A stretch of 64,000 bases of DNA from Streptomyces sp. YIM 130001 (GTDB lineage Bacteria; Actinomycetota; Actinomycetes; Streptomycetales; Streptomycetaceae), in the NCBI RefSeq assembly GCF_003574445.1, contig NZ_KZ984551.1:1-64000 (forward strand). Reading direction: 5' to 3'. Position numbers and translations under genes: made by a program. Of the stretch, positions 63,962 to 64,000 are shown piece by piece. The first letter of the stretch is position 1, and every line of letters begins with the position of its first letter. The notes below the pieces were generated by a model. It saw only the letters and a list, made by a program, of their open reading frames with translations. It had not been told where the DNA came from and did not search any database.

Positions 63962-64000
63962 GCCGAGATCCTCTCAGGCGCGTCTGCCGGAACGGCACCG

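Overview
The window is a high-GC actinobacterial chromosome segment, almost certainly from a Streptomyces. It encodes RbpA, a CvnA-D conservon, the sporulation pair SmeA/SffA, a Ppm1-type mannosyltransferase, a GH18 chitinase with DasR-like operators and a CbxX-type AAA protein. GTG and TTG starts with GGAG-type ribosome sites are common. The order crr-ptsI ... rbpA-fxsA-ppm1 ... chitinase ... AAA ... rib operon matches, from memory, part of the S. coelicolor core chromosome. No tRNA, rRNA, CRISPR array, insertion sequence or phage was seen.

Layout. 0-17 kb is carbon metabolism: PTS EIIA-Glc and enzyme I (crr, ptsI), acetoacetyl-CoA synthetase, a GH31 glucosidase, a Nudix hydrolase, a VanX-like dipeptidase, a DUF35/thiolase-like pair and glpF-glpK. 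14.4-22.4 kb (minus strand) is a conservon in which a 1,214-residue hydantoinase/5-oxoprolinase gene lies between cvnC and cvnD. 23.4-30.5 kb (minus strand) is a three-gene kleisin-KITE-SMC operon resembling MksFEB or JetABC, with no nuclease gene. 30.7-38.9 kb holds an ene-reductase with a divergent MerR regulator, HEAT and ankyrin proteins, smeA-sffA, and a MocR regulator divergent from a YczE-type membrane protein. 39-41.2 kb is rbpA with a consensus sigma-R promoter, fxsA and ppm1. 41.8-49.1 kb holds an amidohydrolase, an Lrp/AsnC regulator, a phosphotransferase-like protein, an AttH-like protein, the chitinase and a 48-residue membrane protein. 49.4-50.5 kb is a decayed zone with a fragment of the nearby C39 peptidase gene and a phosphotransferase pseudogene with three frame changes. 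51-55.5 kb has the C39-like secreted protein, a P-loop kinase-like protein and the AAA protein. 55.6-61.8 kb is the operon ribD-ribE-ribM-ribBA-ribH-hisE-hisG-PH protein under an FMN riboswitch. The window ends with an NmrA-like oxidoreductase and a ROK regulator.

The points most worth a second look are the SMC operon without a nuclease and with an altered Walker B, SffA with no P-loop lysine, the conservon split by an oxoprolinase, a promoter-terminator unit at 53.3 kb that looks like a small RNA gene, a long structured leader before ppm1, and a recurrent palindrome with core CACGCGCGCGTG found five times in the first 17 kb. Translations given for the long ORFs were used; positions of short sites were read by eye.
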